Below are positions 11,842 through 23,100 of a DNA stretch of 64,000 nucleotides, piece by piece. Numbering within the stretch: position 1 is the first letter of the stretch; the number at the start of each line of letters is the position of its first letter. Source of the DNA: Crossaster papposus (lineage: Eukaryota > Echinodermata > Asteroidea > Velatida > Solasteridae). A model generated the notes under the pieces. That model saw only the letters and a list, made by a program, of their open reading frames with translations. It made no database searches and was not told the DNA's origin. The position numbers were made by a program, and so were the translations under genes. The stretch lies in contig JBAIAA010000593.1 of NCBI GenBank assembly GCA_037893245.1, forward strand, positions 248,001 to 312,000, in the 5' to 3' direction.

Positions 11842-12157
11842 CATTCGCCCCTGATCTACAATAGAATTCAAAAATAAGTTCTTACACAGATAATTCAAAA
11901 GTAAAAACCTGTATACCCGTAAAAGAAAATCCAAATGCTAAATAAAAACAACTTGACAAAATATTTAGACCAAAAACAAATCCATTTTGTAACGTAATAA
12001 CGTATGATTTGCTGTGACTTTTATAGAAATTCTTGAAACTTCTACAGTAGAGTAGTCAGTACCATCTATAGCTCTTTCGAAGTACATTTTAACGATTTAC
12101 ATGCCAGGAAGGTTTGTTTTAAAAATAGATTGAGGCCAAGTTAAAGTAGATTTGGGG
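11842..12157. other. No recognisable feature
   Basis: AT-rich, with short open frames only. Confidence 0.5.
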
Positions 12158-12262
12158 CGTTTTCACTCCTTTTTTCAAAATTTGGATTTTGTCTGTCAAG
12201 AACAGCACAGACAAAATCCAAAATTTGAAAAAAGCATTGAAAACGCCCTAATTATTGGGTCT
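12158..12262. mobile_element. Foldback MITE
   Basis: The inverted arms GGGGCGTTTTCACTCC and GTTTTCAATGC/GGGCGTTTTCAATGC-like, with AAATTTGGATTTTGTCTGT, surround a short loop near 12205. A half copy lies at 10644-10702. Confidence 0.7.
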
Positions 12263-13180
12263 AGATTAGAGGCTGCTCAAAACCAACCTTTTTCAAATTG
12301 CTTTTGATTTATAGGTTGTAACAATGTTATAAAGTAGTCATAGGCATCATAAACAAGAGTTTAGTTTACCAGGACCTGTTCCAATAATTTATGCTCTTAC
12401 ACTGTAAACAACATAATTATAGTGAGTTTTGGAGGATTCAGGTGAGCCAAATATGTGAGCACAGATATTTGATTGTTCAAACGATACCTGTCAGTGTGTA
12501 ATTAATCTCTATTGTCAAATATTCTTAATAACAACACGGCTGGCATACAGAAATTGAGATACTCCTCCCCCTCTTTTGGCTGATGGACTTGGAGAGGCTT
12601 TAAGAATTAACCTTTCTCCACTGATAGAAAATGTAAGTAGTGGGGGGAAATTAGTGGCTCATCTCTGTTACTCCTAGTGCACACAATCCATGGTGGTGTA
12701 GAAAGTCCACGACGAAGTTCACCTGTGCTAGGAGTCTTAATGTTCTGTAAACCTAAGAACCATACATGAAAAAAAAAAAAAGCAGAATTATAAGAATGAT
12801 GATGGGATTGATAAAATAGCAAGTTCATAGTTGGTATTTCACATAGCACTGGATGCTTGATGGTGTACTGTTGGTGCAATAAAATTAGCCTCCCAAACCA
12901 AACATTGCGTTTTTCTTAAGCATATTTTATACATTTTCAGCTGCTGGTTGAATAGTATTTCTGCCTTTTGAATTTTAGGTTTTTTTCCATAATATAGTCA
13001 CAAAGACACTGGAATTGCAATGCAACTCGATTTTGGCCAATGTGGATGATGTGTTATAAAACATGCATTCCACCCTACTCGTGCACATTCTTGTAGCATT
13101 TCTTTGCCTTCTTAATCCAATTTGTTATTTCAAGTACGAAATTAACTTTAAGTTGGGAGAAACATAATGTATCAAGTTGT
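12263..13180. other. No recognisable feature
   Basis: AT-rich sequence with no coding motif and no obvious repeat. I looked for 5' exons of CCDC87 here and found none. Confidence 0.4.
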
Positions 13181-13672
13181 TTGATAGGGTTGTACATGGA
13201 ATACTCTAAGATACACGGGCGATTTACGGGCGATATCGATGATCTGACGCCAAATCAAATTGCCGATCGTGAAAAAATTGATATTCCTCCGGATAGGTGT
13301 AATCTTCATTCTTTTGAATATCATATAACAGATTTTCACGATATACCTATAGAGTCCTTATCCGATGAACTGTTTTATATATCCATTCCCGACCAAAATC
13401 GCATAAAACTATCGAGTAATCTATCTAAACTTTTAGGTTTACCCAGGGGTTGGCTCAATGGTTGTAGTAATTATTATGGAAAATTTAGCCTAAATCTTTA
13501 CAGCGCGGTCTTTTTACATTGCGAAGAACTGTCTACGCATTCAAATTATTTTAGCGGAAAACAAACTAACCTGTTGGAGAGTATACCCGTACACACGGTG
13601 ATGCTGCTCGTTCAAACAATCCTCAAGATCCAATTTATATCAACTATAATAAGTGTTCGAAAGAGTTGGTAG
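13181..13672 (+). pseudogene. Polinton/adintovirus-like minor capsid (penton-like) fragment
   Basis: An open frame of about 163 codons without a convincing ATG. Its middle and end have the look of the minor capsid (penton-like) protein of Polinton/adintovirus-type elements: a stretch 'IKLSSNLSKLLGLP', then 'LNLYSAVFLHCEELSTHSNY', then 'LLESIPV', which follows the family pattern of 'LLGF ... lyvY/HCdxls ... G ... LLa-IPV'. The frame changes by one base right after the IPV-like residues (near 13588), and the neighbouring frame carries the expected continuation to a stop near 13695. The N-terminus is missing. It is a degraded copy of a virus-like element. The family call is by motif memory. Confidence 0.5.
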
Positions 13673-13762
13673 CTGGTAAAAAACGGTCTTGGTGAGATAA
13701 TCGATAATAGAGATAAAGAGATAATTTTTAACGTAGAAATATTTTAGTTTCGTCTTAATAAA

Positions 13763-14373
13763 ATGACGACTAGTATTTACCCCGATCTAAAAAGTACCAT
13801 CGTAGGGTGTTTCGATTGCAAAAGATCGAAAAAGTTCAAAAAGATATATTGACGCAACGAGAACAGCGAAGCGCGTTGTGTAAAAAATATGGCAAGTTAA
13901 TTAAGACATTGTCTACTACGGAAACGCTAGCCGAGATGAGTGGTGCGATTTGTGGGGGTTTCGGAATCGCGGCTATAAGCGGTGCCATCACGTCACCCGT
14001 TGGTTTTGCGTTAGAGGGAGTAGCCTTGAGTTTTTGTTGCTCCGCGCTCGTATTAAAATATTTCAGCAAACGATTTAGACGTAAAGTTAAAAAACACGAC
14101 GAGATTAAAGTCTTGGCCGAGGCTAAACTCAACAGCGTAAGAGATCTTATTTCTCAAGCTATTACAGACGGCGATATATCCTACAAAGAGTACGCTTTGA
14201 TATTAAAGGAATTGAGTCAATTTAACGATATGAAAGAGGCTATCAGGTCCGGCAGCAAGCTGTCAGAAAAAAAAGATTTATGCGGTATGGAATCCGAGAT
14301 AAAAAGACGCGTGGAAGAGTTGGTGTCTAAAGAAAAAAAAGGTCTTATCGAAAAACTTACAGCTTCGCGATAA
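13763..14373 (+). pseudogene. Polinton/adintovirus-associated accessory protein (two hydrophobic segments)
   Basis: A likely start ATG at 13763 opens a short frame (IYPDLKS). A one-base frame change near 13800 leads into the main 188-codon frame ending at 14373. The protein has an N-terminal basic coiled segment, a glycine/alanine-rich hydrophobic region (residues about 45-90, with GAICGGFGIAAISGAI), then KHDEIKVLAEAKLNSV and ISYKEYALILKELSQFNDMK. I recall this last pattern (KHe..xxLAeaKLNtv...LIskAl.DG.IsdeEf.lIL.E...y..mK) from proteins near Polinton/adintovirus capsid genes in cnidarians and echinoderms. Function unknown. Its position 90 bases after the capsid-like fragment supports the assignment. 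Confidence 0.55.
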
Positions 14374-14435
14374 ATACAAATTATTTCGATAGACCTCCTC
14401 CTTACGCGTCGGCGCCTCCTTTAGACTCGTTTTAA
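14374..14435 (+). other. PPPY-containing C-terminal tail in another frame
   Basis: In the third frame just after the accessory-protein stop, the sequence encodes DRPPPYASAPPLDSF and then a stop at 14433-14435. PPxY is the core ligand of WW domains and a late-domain motif in viral proteins. It is probably the original tail of the accessory protein, cut off by a frameshift, but that is inference. Confidence 0.35.
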
Positions 14436-14494
14436 ATTGCGGTGATATGAGATCGAAGTAAAAAAAAAAAAGACAAACTTTTTTCTTTTTTTTG

Positions 14495-14905
14495 CGTGGT
14501 GACGGGCACACTTAATTTCAGCAAGGGCGTATTCCAATAAGCCGATCCGTTCCAAACGGCCTCTTAAAGTCGCAACGTTTTCAAAAACATCTGAAAAAGG
14601 CGGTATTTGATGTTTCTAGTAAAACGCCGTCTTAAAAAAAAAGTGTACTGCACATCTTTTGTAAAATTCATATTTTTACTTCATATTATCCTAATTGTCA
14701 CCTTCCTGTGCAAACTTAATTTCATCAAAGGCGTATTTCAATAAGCCGATCCGTTCCAAACGGCCTCTTAAAGAGGCAACGTTTTTGATAACATCTGAAA
14801 AAGACGCTATTTGATGTTTCTAGTAAACCATCGACTTTAAAAAAAAAGTGTACCGCACATGTTTTGCAAAATTCACGTTTTTACTTCTTTATTATAATTG
14901 TGTGG
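14495..14905. repeat. Two direct copies of a 204-bp block
   Basis: Block landmarks (CTTAATTTCA, then AATAAGCCGATCCGTTCCAA, then GATGTTTCTAGTAAA) recur 204 bases apart. A third, inverted copy is at 16380-16535. The block begins about 60 bases after the end of the virus-like genes, so it may be a duplicated terminal repeat of that element. Confidence 0.8.
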
Positions 14906-15713
14906 CCTGGTAAATGTACATGTGCTCCTCTATGTATATCTTGTGTGATGATGCCCCACTTCATTGCATCTGATGAAGTACATGTAGCTGCAGCTACGAA
15001 AGCTTATGTGCACACTTTTGTTTACTCTAGTTAGTCATTAGAAGTACTACCGTACTTTTATATTCACTTCGTAAAACTTTGTAATACATGTACATGTACT
15101 TTTGGGGAGCTGAATCCTAATAAGAATCGAATTTGTTGGTATTTATTATTGTTGTTGATCTTGCCATCTTAAAACAATTAAGCGCAAACAAATTGTACTG
15201 TACGGGCTACTGCAAAATGCTGTTGCTAGCAAACAGCTAGTCATTGTCATTTCGGTGTGTAATCATATTATTCTGCCAACAACAACATAATTAAGCAATT
15301 ATTGGAAAAGATTTTGAACAATTTGCAAGTTTAGGTATTGAATAAAAGGCCTACAGGGGACCAACACAATTGTTAGACAGTGAATTTGAACATTTTCATA
15401 ACATTTTGCTTACTCAACCTTTATAATTTATAGTGCAGTATAAACATGAACAATAAAGTACAGATATGTAATTAGTGAAAACATCTTTACTGATTTTGTT
15501 TGTAACATCTTTGTTGTGAAAGTTGTAATGTTTTGGGGAGCATCATATGGACTTGAACTTTTGTAGAAGGGCTGTATGCAGCCGATTAGTACTACCCACC
15601 GTCTTTAATAATACATTTTTAGGGAGGCATTTTACATCCAAAATAATGACACGTTACAAGCGTGTCGGTAATAGGTACGGTGGTTTGATGACTTACGGAT
15701 ATACAGTCAAACC

Positions 15714-16096
15714 TTGATATAGCGGCCATCGACGGTGCCGGTTTTCGTGGCCACTATACGCAAGTGGCCACTATAGCAAGACGTACACATGTACACACAC
15801 CCATACATGTACATGTATGAAGTCCAGGAACCAAACAACAGGGGAGATTTCAAAGTCAACAGAGGGCGCACTTCATTTCTGCGGCCGGAGTACACAGGTT
15901 TCACGGCAATGTAATTGTACACATTTTATTTGCTGTGGGCTATTATGGGTTGGCCACTGGCCGCATTACGCAGTGGCCGCATTAGCAGAAATGGTTATGG
16001 TATGTTTATGCAAGAATCAAACTGGGACCAAGCAAAGGTGGCCAGTTAAGCCAGGTGGCCGCTGTATCAAGGTGGCCGCAATGGCAGGTTTGACTG
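15714..16096. mobile_element. pogo/Tigger-like MITE
   Basis: Ends are CAGTCAAACCTTGATATAGC and the inverse complement of CAGTCAAACCTGCCATTGC. TA dinucleotides flank both sides (15712-15713 and 16097-16098), as expected for Tc1/mariner/pogo insertion. The subterminal GTGGCC(A/G)CTAT motifs are repeated. There is no transposase, so it is non-autonomous. Confidence 0.85.
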
Positions 16097-16379
16097 TAGT
16101 ATAAGATATATATTTTGTCATTTAATGTCTGTATAAGTCACATTTTGTATATACAGAGTCATCCTTCATAATAAAACGGTGCTGACATTGAGTGAGCAAA
16201 ACAGAAAACCGATCATAAAGATATGAAATAAAGATAAACACACATGTGCGTTAGGCGACATTTTCTCTCTAATTGCGTGTTTTCTTAAAAGCGTCTAAAT
16301 CAATTAATCTGCAAATACAGTTGAAACAGGGTATCCCTTTGAAAATTATGAAAGAGCGCAGAAAAAAAACCAAATAATG

Positions 16380-16535
16380 AAAAACAAGTTTTCAGATGTA
16401 ATCGAAACGTTGCTTTTTTAAAAGGCCATTTGGAACGGAACGGTTTATTAAAATACGCCCTTGCTAAAATTAAGTGTGTCCAGGAAGGTACATGTGTAAT
16501 AATTAGGATAAGGAAGTAAAAATAAAAAAATTCCA
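16380..16535 (-). repeat. Inverted copy of the 204-bp block
   Basis: The reverse complement of the blocks at 14495-14905 (landmark GCGTATTTTAATAAACCG on the minus strand). Together with them it forms an inverted pair around a 1.5-kb interior. Confidence 0.75.
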
Positions 16536-16716
16536 AAACATGAAGTAAACACTATTTATAGTCTTTCTGGTAGTTATTGTTAAAGTTAATCTATAATTGG
16601 GGATTAATTTCCGTACCTTTTTCGAAAATTCGTTGAATTAATCTGTCAATCTAGTTTCAAATCAGCACCTCTTTTTGTCGCATGGATTCTAAAATTCTAT
16701 AAACGGCTGCGGCCAG

Positions 16717-16776
16717 CTGAATCGCGGGCTGAATCGCGTGTTGAATCGCGTGTTGAATCGCGGGCTGAATCGCGGG
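16717..16776 (+). repeat. 12-bp tandem repeat, 5 copies
   Basis: Units are YTGAATCGCGKG. They lie in a locally GC-rich stretch (16700-16860) just upstream of the first recognisable CCDC87 exon, so this may be near the promoter. That is inference from position only. Confidence 0.85.
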
Positions 16777-17099
16777 CTAGGTTCTGCCAGGTTAATGTGC
16801 GTACATGGCCACGCGAACCGGTCTCGTGCCTAGACGTCGCATACCGACCATCGAGAATTTAGAAATGTATGAAATGTAAATGATGATTAGGAAGCTTACG
16901 TTTCAGACATTTAATGTCTGAAATGTAAGCCTATTGTTCAAGTTTTAGATATTTTGACACTAACAAAATACATTTCAGACATCTGCCTTTTTGGTTTCAC
17001 TTTCAAACTGCATTTTTCCCCACCACCACAAAAGTTTGTTACAATCAGAGTTCATATAGATGATGATCGTTTATCTGTTTAGACTGCAGGTGAAAATAA

Positions 17100-17179
17100 G
17101 GAATTACAGAGAAGAATCACAGTACACATTGTCACAGTATGCGAGCAGCTATTTCTACACTATGTGGAGAAAGTTAAGA
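17100..17179 (+). CDS. CCDC87: CCDC87 exon a
   Basis: Acceptor CTGCAG at 17094-17099 and donor GTGAGT at 17180. Phase 1 at both ends (2 + 26 codons). It encodes ENKELQRRITVHIVTVCEQL and FLHYVEKVK, which align with the human 'NQKLRKRL...SSEQLFLRYLHLL' segment. The incoming phase shows that at least one coding exon lies upstream. Confidence 0.88.
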
Positions 17180-20100
17180 GTGAGTAACATTGGTTAGCTG
17201 TCTCCAGGCTTGTGCTTTCTTAGATAGAGGAGTAGGTTAACAGTTGAGTAGTACGTCCATGGCACTTTGGAACAATTAGATTGAAAGGTTCTTATTTACA
17301 GAAATTACTTGATAAATTACAAATTGAACAAAGACATTGACAAATTTGGGGAACTGCCAACATACGGCTTCATAGCTCAGTTGGTAGAGCACTCGAACAG
17401 CAATCTGGAAGACACAGGTTCCAAGTTCAAACCTATAGCTCCAGTTGATTTCTTTGTTGAATCTAAATATTAAGAAAAATTACTGGAAAGTGTTACAAAA
17501 CTTAAAACAATTATAAAGTGCAACATTGTACACATTTTCCCAATAAATAGAAATATTTTAAATTAGAAAGAATTTTGTGGATTGATAGAACACAAGGATT
17601 TGTTGACTGGAGATTTATTTGGTGTGCCATATTTTGCTGCAAAAATGAAAACAATAAATTATGTTTAATTTTTAGTTTTAGATGAGCGAGGAGTCTTCAG
17701 CAAACGAGCCAACATAAGCAGGCTCAACGCTCAACTCTCAACTCTCACTGGATGCAAACAAATTGTAAGTTAAAATCAGACTCTTTCTTCAAAATCCGTC
17801 ATTTAAAGGTATACAATTATTTCACACAGGTGTTTCAAAACTGAAATGACCCTCTTAGTCTTATTCAAGCAGTGCTATGGTTATCTCAATTGTACACCAT
17901 TACACAATTGTTGACTGCTGTGATGTGGGATATGATGTTTTGAACATCATATAGCACCTGAGGCGAAGCAGAGGGTGCTATTCAAAACGTAATATTCCAC
18001 ATCACAACAGTCAACAATTGTTTTGTTAAACCTCTGTCTTGAAGCTCAGCAGACATTATGGACTGAAGATTTGAAACGTTCAAGTAAACATATATTTTAA
18101 AATGTAAACGAAATGAACTCAACTTCACGCACGCTTAAAGATCGTGTTCTCTTTCACTGCTCCACCAAAGTTTACTTTCGTCAAAAGTGTGTCAGTGAAA
18201 ATTGCGCGGCTAGCAGTGATTTACATTGTACAGCTCACAGAACAACATTCATGTGATATCACGCCCTCACACTGATGTGATATGACAGGTGGAGTGGGAT
18301 ATGCGTTGATATACAAGGGACACGTGATCGTTCGAAGACCACTAAAAATACGGAATCCAAGACAGAGGTACAACAAGACAATTTGTTATTGTAAATAACT
18401 GACTGAAATTCATGTATTATGTGATGACACAGCTCCATCTCAATTTCAATCTCTTTTCTCACATTAAGTCTGAACATCTTAGCCATTCGTCGTCACATCG
18501 TTGCCGACATCAGAGGTGTCTTGCCGGACTCTGAGGAGGAATATCCTGACGCACCGCCTGAAGAAGATGTAGTAGCTCTTTCTCACCAGAAATTGGTTAG
18601 TGCAGTATACAGATGACACAAGCACAGTTCTCAAATTTCACAGAGTATCACAAATGCTCGGTGTTTATCGTAGTTGAGTCACTTGAGTCAAGTCTGAATT
18701 TTGAATCACTTGGGTTGAGTCCGAGTCTCGAGTAACTTGGGTTGAGTCCGAGTCTCGAGTCACTTGGGTTGAGTCCGAGTCTCGAGTCACTTGGGTTGAG
18801 TCCGAGTCTCGAGTCACTTGGGTTGAGTCCGAGTCTCGAGTCACTTGGGTTGAGTCCGAGTCTAGAGTCACTTGGGTTGAGTCAGAGTCTAAGTATTGAG
18901 TTCATTAGTTCAAGTCCGATTCTAAGTCACGAGTGTAAGGCTTGGACATACATACATATTTTTGTTTAGTAAAAATACAAGTTACTTGCGTGTGTTTAGA
19001 GTCAACTCCGATTCATGATGGTCAATTTTAAACCCATCTATTGCTGATAAAACTCTAACTGAGTCCTAGACTTGAGTTTCACAATTTATGTCTGATGGAT
19101 AGATTGAGACAAGCCGTCCAAAGTGTAAGAAACGTTATCGCCAGACTGTCGAGCGCAAAGTGCGTGATTTGAATCGTCAGATGCCAGCCATACAATCCCA
19201 TAAAGTACTGGATATACCTACCCGACGTGGATATCCTACAGAGAGGGTTACTAGAGCAAAGCTCTGCTCAGAGGAGAGCGTCGATACATGCTGCTAAGAT
19301 GCAAAGCGAAAAAGAGGCTAAAAGCAGAAGTCACTTTTAGGGCTAGTTCTTTAACAGCACACATATGCACGTACTGTGTGTTTTGTGCATAGAGTTTGTG
19401 CATTGAACGTGTGGGCAGAATTGTGTTCCCCCATAGGAACACATGCAAAAGGGTGGGAAAAGTAAAAACATTATTACCTTTTGACTACACATATAAACTA
19501 ACATATGATGTGCACCAACCAAAGTGCCATATTTTGTTTTACCTAACTACCTACCCTGTTTACAAATTTCATGTAATCAAAAGCAGGAATTTGTTTTAAA
19601 TTTTTTTGTATTAATTTTTTTAACAAAATTTTGCCGTATTTTATTGCAGAGATCAAGAAAAGAAACCTGTCTCCAATCACAAGATGAGAAGAGCTAAATC
19701 ATTGGAAGTATTTTCCGTCGAAACACTCTTTGAAGACCTCGGGATTGACTCCGACACTGTTCATAAGCGAAGACCAAGCCTGGAATTTGACCCCAAACTT
19801 GTAAGTTTATAGACAAGTTATTCTTTAGTCCCGCACAAAAAATTGCTTAACCCTAACCCTCCAGGGTATTTTGGCTAGACAGCCTCCTACACGCAGCAAA
19901 GTGCAGCAACAGTCCAAATAACTTGGTAGTTACAGTGCTAGTCTTGTTTCAAGACGATCTTCGCAATGCGGGACGCCCTCTAACGCACGCCGTAAACCAC
20001 GCGCGAATGACCTTCGCTAAGACCGTCTTGTTTTAATATCTGCTCTAATCGCTCGGAAAATTCCGAGCAGAATTGTTTCACATTTGCATGCGCTTGTGAC

Positions 20101-23100
20101 GTTGCGTAAAAAATCGCGTGACATAACTTGCATAATCGCTGATTCACTGGTATAGTTTCTGTACGTCGCAGCGACGTGTGGACATAGTATAAAATAGGCC
20201 ATGTGAGCGCGTCACGTGCGTTGTTGTTATAGCGTTGTTTAGTGAAGAAATGTCAGACCGAGTGGACGAAGCAATCGATGTTGCAGCAAACATTCCCCTG
20301 GGCCCGGCTTCGCCGAAGCCATTGTACCGTCCTTTTGCGACCTGGCGCGACATTAATAACTGTCCAGGTATTCCGTACGTTTGATTGCCGCGATGTACAT
20401 GTACTATCGCGCACACAGTACCCATAGAGCAAGGTACCTAACTAACAACCTCATTTCTAAAACACAAACTTCCTTCAGTGCGCAAGCGTCATTATGCTTT
20501 TGACCCCCTGTTGAATTATGTATAGAGGTCACGCGCTGAGATTAGAGCAGTTAAACAAGACGGTGTTATCGAAGGTCATTGCGTGTATGGTACGGCGTAC
20601 GTTAGAGAACGCCCGCATCGGCGGCCTACGCGCGCTGCAGATTAAGATCGTCTTGCAAACAAGACTATTACAGTGCAGAAACATCCATCAGGTCAAAAAT
20701 CTTAAGGTCAAAATGCCCTAGAGTCACTGGTCACTGAACGCAGCCGATTCATCTCTGGCATTGTTCAATGGGGACTAGCTCTCAATAGTCTTAGACTGTG
20801 GTATTAATACACTGGTGTCGACAGCAGAATGTATCAAAGTGCACTAGATTTTTTTTGATGCATTGTGCTGCGTGTCGCAGGGATAGGGTTAAGCAGAAAA
20901 AACCTTGCTTAGTTAAAACCAACTTACCAGCCACAACTCTACATGATGTATATTGTTTGTTATTTCGCATTTTGTTTGTTTGTTGATTGGTATTTGTTGT
21001 TAGCTTGCATACATGTAACAGTTACATGGAATTTTGGCTAGTAATTTGATTTTATAAATAAGCAAGGTTTTTTGTGCTTCAGCAGATCGATGAAATTGGC
21101 ACCTGGTCTTAGAAAATTCATACAAAATATTGGAAATTATATAAAATAAAGGAATTGGTTTTTGTTATACATGTAGTAATGTAGTTAAATATATTTGTAC
21201 ACAGTTTGCCTTTTTTAAATTTATTTTTTAAACTAATATCCGTTGCCAACATTTGTTGTAGGTGAAGATCATATAATTATTTGCATTTAGAAATTACTGT
21301 CACTCAAGTGATTTGGACGTTACAAAACATTTCCTGTAAAATTCACTGGAGTTAAAATGTGTTTATTTTTTACGAATTCACAGCACGAAAACTCTGAATC
21401 CCCCGATGTCACAAATTCGCATTCGCTTTCGCACCGAATATGAAGCGACTTTACTTAGAAATTCAACAATTAGAAAACAATGGCCAAAGGAGTAATTTTT
21501 ATTTGTTGACAATTGTTGACAGTAGATTGTCCCAAAGTCAGAAGGGCCAATATATATCCACTGTAAAAGTATGTCATCATAACATCAGCCGTCGCTGACT
21601 TCCTCCGCAGCTAGAGAAACTAAGGAAGACCGAAGATGATGTCTCCAAATCCAAGGACTCCCGAGAGTACTTTCAGCAGGATCTTAAGATGCTGTCCAGC
21701 TATCGATCAGCTAGGGAGGAGGAGCAGTTAGCTGAGGAGGAAGACCTACTGCCTCTCTTACAGGTAAGGGTGGAGTCAGATTTGATAGGGCAACTGCCGC
21801 TAAAAATCCAACCCCATACTCTACATCTGTATTTTACCTCCACTCCCCACTTGGCAGATACCGGCAGTATATCAGTTTTCATTGTTATTATTAATTATAT
21901 AACTGACATACAGATCCTTGTCATTTTATTGGTTGAACTCGCATCACATGAAATTCATTATTGCTCCCATTCACGCCGGGGCTCAAAAAGTCCCATGTGC
22001 CCATGGTGAATGGGATTTACTATTCAACAGCTAGGATCATTCATCCTTGTTCTCACTAATTTTGAACAGCAAAGCGCCGCGCACCAAAACCCGGGGAGAA
22101 GGTTGAGGCATCAACAGATTTGCCAACATTTTCCAAGGAGAGAAAAACACAGCGCTCCTTAACCAGTTAGCGCCGGGATTATTTTAACATCGCCGAGCCG
22201 ACGGGCGGGATTATTTTTAACGAAACTCGATCCGAAGCGTGTTCAGGCTGATAGTGCCGGGAAGCACCCCCCACGCATTTCCGGCCTTGCGCGCTGCTGA
22301 CATACATTTCCGAACTTGAACTTGGCGTGTTTATGCGTCATCCGTTTTGAATTTGGGGGAATTATTGCGTTTATATACGTCATCCGGCACGAACTGGTTA
22401 AAAATTCCACAGGAGCAATAATTTCTTCCATATTGATTTGTAACGCTTAACCGGAACGACGTCCGTTGATTTTGTGTCATGAAAAAACCTAAACTACAGT
22501 ACTAAGGTACTGTTTTTTTACGTACGCTTGCGGTATACTTACGGAGTATGTGTGCCGCGCCAGCCATGCGCGCATGCGCTAGCTATAGCTAGCCGGCCAT
22601 GAACATCATGAATAAACACTGTATGTACAGAAATGGCACGATCCGATCTCTGCAATGCACGTGCGCGTGCACCGTTGTGTACATGTACATGTACGTACTG
22701 GTACGAGTGCGTGTACAATATACCTGTAAACAACCACACTAAAAAGGTCACAATACAACCGCAGCTTCATATAAAATACTGTAGCTGTGCACGTGTATCT
22801 GAATGTACATGGTGTTCCGTACGAAAATACCAGGTGTGATTTTCAGTGCGCCTAATCGACCGTGAGTCCCTGACGCGTGCAATATGTTTTGTGGTAAAAT
22901 AAAAGTGGTACTTTATTGTATAATGGCACTGAGACTTAGCTTTGAAAGCGACATACACATGTACGCCGAAACAGCTCTTGTTTTCATTATTTTCTTTTCT
23001 TTCTATTTAAATCAACTTTAGGATTTAAGGAGAGCGATTTTAAGCTCTCCTCGTGTTTATTAAAATGAAGGACTTGTATAATATTGTATCTTTTTGTGTG

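Noticed and set aside
16805..16880. ATG with 24 codons upstream of the first CCDC87 exon as its first exon
   Set aside because: No donor in the required phase 1, and the peptide does not resemble the start of CCDC87.
17366..17440. Possible functional tRNA gene
   Set aside because: A and B boxes are present, but the stems do not pair and the same head with a SINE body recurs elsewhere.
18665..18969. Direct-repeat array resembling a CRISPR
   Set aside because: The units are contiguous 27-bp repeats without unique spacers in a eukaryotic intron, so this is a minisatellite.
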